The position numbers and the translations under genes were made by a program. This document shows positions 61,829 through 64,000 of a stretch of 64,000 nucleotides of DNA, one piece after another. Under the pieces are notes generated by a model, which saw nothing but the letters and a program-made list of their open reading frames with translations, had not been told where the DNA came from and did no database searches. The stretch lies in NCBI GenBank assembly GCA_013399875.1, contig VXAZ01005695.1, positions 1-64,000 on the forward strand. Reading direction: 5' to 3'. This DNA comes from Gymnorhina tibicen. Its lineage: Eukaryota > Chordata > Aves > Passeriformes > Artamidae. The stretch's first letter is position 1. Every line of letters begins with the position of its first letter.

Positions 61829-62249
61829 TCTTGAGTATGTAAGACAGCACTGCCTTTCCCAGCTGCCTTGCAGCCTAGATAACACACAGTGGCTGGTTTT
61901 CCTGCTGGTGTCATAGCATCAGCAAGCTGTGAGAGGCATATCAACGACAAGGCCTTCCAGATTTCTTCAGGGACGTGCTCCATGCATAACGTGCAGTGAT
62001 ACTGCAAAAATGTTTGTGAAAGGAATGGGAAAAATTTTGAAAGCTTCTAGGAAATTAACTTTCTAATTAGATTTGGCTGAAAGAAGAAGCATTCTCATGG
62101 GAAATTATTTTTAAATTTCTTCTGTTTACTTGTCTTTTGTAGACATTGCCCATTTTGCTTACTCGGTTTGAAGGAGAGACAGCAAAATCTGATATTTTTA
62201 CTTTCCAAAATTATTTTTATGTGCATCACATGAAAATTGAGATTTAATG

Positions 62250-62360
62250 TATGAGTTTTAACATAAGAAAATACTTTTTCACTGTGAGGGTGACTGAGCA
62301 CTGGTGCAGATTGATAAGGGAGGATGTAGAGTCCCCATCCTTGGAGACACTCAAATGCTA
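62250..62360 (+). mobile_element. CR1 LINE fragment, truncated at both ends
   Basis: 'ctttttcactgtgagggtga' near 62273 and 'ctgagcactgg' near 62292 are followed by 'tagagtccccatccttggag' near 62328 and 'acactcaaatgc', the CR1 block roughly 100-230 bases before the 3' end. No end repeats follow, so the 3' end is lost. Confidence 0.8.
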
Positions 62361-62364
62361 AATA

Positions 62365-64000
62365 TGTGAATCTGATGATTTAGATTTTTCATTTATATAA
62401 TGTCATTTACTGTCATCTATCTGCAAATGGCAAAAGTGGTACTCAGCAGTTTTCAGTTATTTTTGAGTCATTAAACCCTAAATGTTTTCCAGCAGAAATA
62501 CAGATTTATCTCCAGTAAAATGAAACCTAATCACTGGGAGTTTAATTTTCTTACTCATGGTTTACTGAGTCTCCTGGTCCTGGGTCAGAGAATCCCAGCA
62601 GGGCTCCAAAGGCTCCAGTAATCTAATTGTTATCATTAATAACTATTTATTTTCTTGGAAGGACTTTGAGCTCTATAAGGCACATTCAAATACCTACCAG
62701 TGAGTAACAGTAATCATACACGAGTATTGAGACACATGGCACTGCTCCCATCCTCCAGGTACTAATAGAGATGCCCTGTAAACACCTGTGGGCTGTTCTT
62801 GGGACACAGGTAAAGGAAATACCTGTCTCACACACAGCAACCCTGGCTTCTAACCCTTAGTAGGGTTTGTTTCTGGAGTTCCATTGATTTTTGAAGCAGG
62901 CAATTGCCTATTTTAACCAACCTTACCAAAACCAACACACCTCTTACAAGAGCGCTGAACATCCCATGAAATCCACGCAAACACTCTTTTGCCTTCTTGA
63001 AAGCCTGCTTGTGCTGTGTACAGACTAACAAATCAAAGTGCCTGCAGTGGTGACTAATGCCTCCTTGAAGAAAAAGACTGGTTTCTGTGATCTGCTGTGC
63101 TTAGCAAACCTGCCTTTCTTCATTCTCACCAGTGTAAATAAAGACTAATTTAACTGAAATCAGTGGTTATACCAGTGGCAAACTGGGTGTAGTAGGATTT
63201 GATTCAAGCCCATGGTGGTGAATATACAGTTGTTGACAAGTGTGCATATCACAGGCCAATTACTCAGCTTTCAAAAAGACTGGGAAGCTTTGACATTGTG
63301 TATTACATCTGTACCAGCTAAAGTCTGTTCTTTGGAATGACCCTTCTCATTCTGGCCCAAAAGGTAAAGGAAGAAAATAAGAAAACTTCCCTTGTTCTCT
63401 TTATTCTGTTATTAGTTAGCATTTTTCTACATATTAATAGCACTCCAAGTGCCCACCCTTCCTTCAGGGCCTGCTATGAAGGGGTGAGTGTAAGAGAAAT
63501 GACTTTTCAGTGGAGGAAACAAATGGACCAATGAATTAAGAACACAACACCTTCCAAAACATGGGGAAAGACAAGAAGGGATGGCTGAGAGGAGGCAATC
63601 ACTCACATGCCGCATGCCTCGGAGAGCCTTTGTGAGTCTCCTGCTTTCTTCAAGCTTATTTCACAGTTGCATTCAGTTGCTCCAGCCTTCGCACAGACTG
63701 ACATGAGTGAAATTGTCCTTCGGTGTTACAAATGGTCTAGCTCTTACTCTGCAGTTGTCTGCTGTCACACAGATTTTGTATTAATCCTGGCTGCCTGGTA
63801 CACATGGCTCAGAGTCTCATCTTGAGCACCTTGCCTTACGTCTGAAGTTAAAAGCAGGGGGTTCTTTTCCTATTTCTGACATAATATACTTGAAACACAT
63901 GTACTGAACTCAGGAAATTTCTGCTACTTTATATTCCTTGATAAAGGCTCTTCCAAAAAAAGCGCCTGTATGTGCTGCAGTGTTTGCTAGAGGCACAGTG
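62365..64000. other. Intergenic stretch to the window end: no gene recognised
   Basis: Frames are 72 codons or shorter with no recognisable content. No RNA gene or well-preserved repeat is seen. Confidence 0.55.

Noticed and set aside
61723..62007. 94-codon minus-strand frame
   Set aside because: Much of it is a Tyr-Ile repeat read from the TA microsatellite.
1..64000. CRISPR arrays, operons, phage or plasmid features, toxin genes
   Set aside because: None seen. Intron-exon structure, CR1/SINE/LTR content and AT-rich non-coding sequence show a vertebrate nuclear locus.

Overview
The window reads as nuclear DNA of a bird, most likely a passerine. Three things point there. CR1 LINE fragments with the avian 3' end (ATTCTRTG-type tandem ends) are scattered through it. 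An isoleucine-tRNA-derived SINE with a CR1-like tail has the structure known from passerines as TguSINE1. There is also one solo endogenous-retrovirus LTR. The rest is AT-rich, intron-containing, gene-sparse vertebrate DNA. I saw no bacterial, phage, CRISPR or operon-like signal.

Only one protein-coding gene is supported: ANKRD46 on the plus strand, complete in its coding part. A CpG-rich, probably non-coding first exon lies at the left edge (to base 210). Intron 1 is about 12.5 kb. Three coding exons follow (12781-13091, 14354-14512, 18590-18806), which join to a 228-residue protein with N-terminal ankyrin repeats and one C-terminal membrane segment. The 3' UTR runs about 1.8 kb, with four candidate AATAAA signals (last at 20604) and three exact Pumilio-type motifs.

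From about 20.65 kb to the right end (more than 43 kb) I find no convincing exon. From memory of the human order (SPAG1, RNF19A, ANKRD46, SNX31, PABPC1), this would be the spacer between the ANKRD46 3' end and the RNF19A promoter. What can be recognised there is repeat-derived: a CR1 split by the tRNA-Ile SINE (35.5-36.6 kb), two head-to-head CR1 pieces (42.6-43.4 kb), an old LINE with a decayed reverse-transcriptase stretch (43.5-45.4 kb), a 586-bp solo LTR with a 5-bp target-site duplication (52.55-53.14 kb), a perfect 62-bp tandem duplication (40.3 kb), and TG/TA/CA simple repeats (61.6-61.8 kb). Introns 1 and 3 hold further CR1 remnants of differing age.

No previously undescribed multi-gene system is visible. 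The points most worth a second look are the SINE nested in a CR1, the solo LTR with its internal repeats, the Pumilio-motif set in the ANKRD46 3' UTR, and a short duplication spanning the exon 1 splice donor. All family assignments come from reading motifs and from memory; no database search was run.
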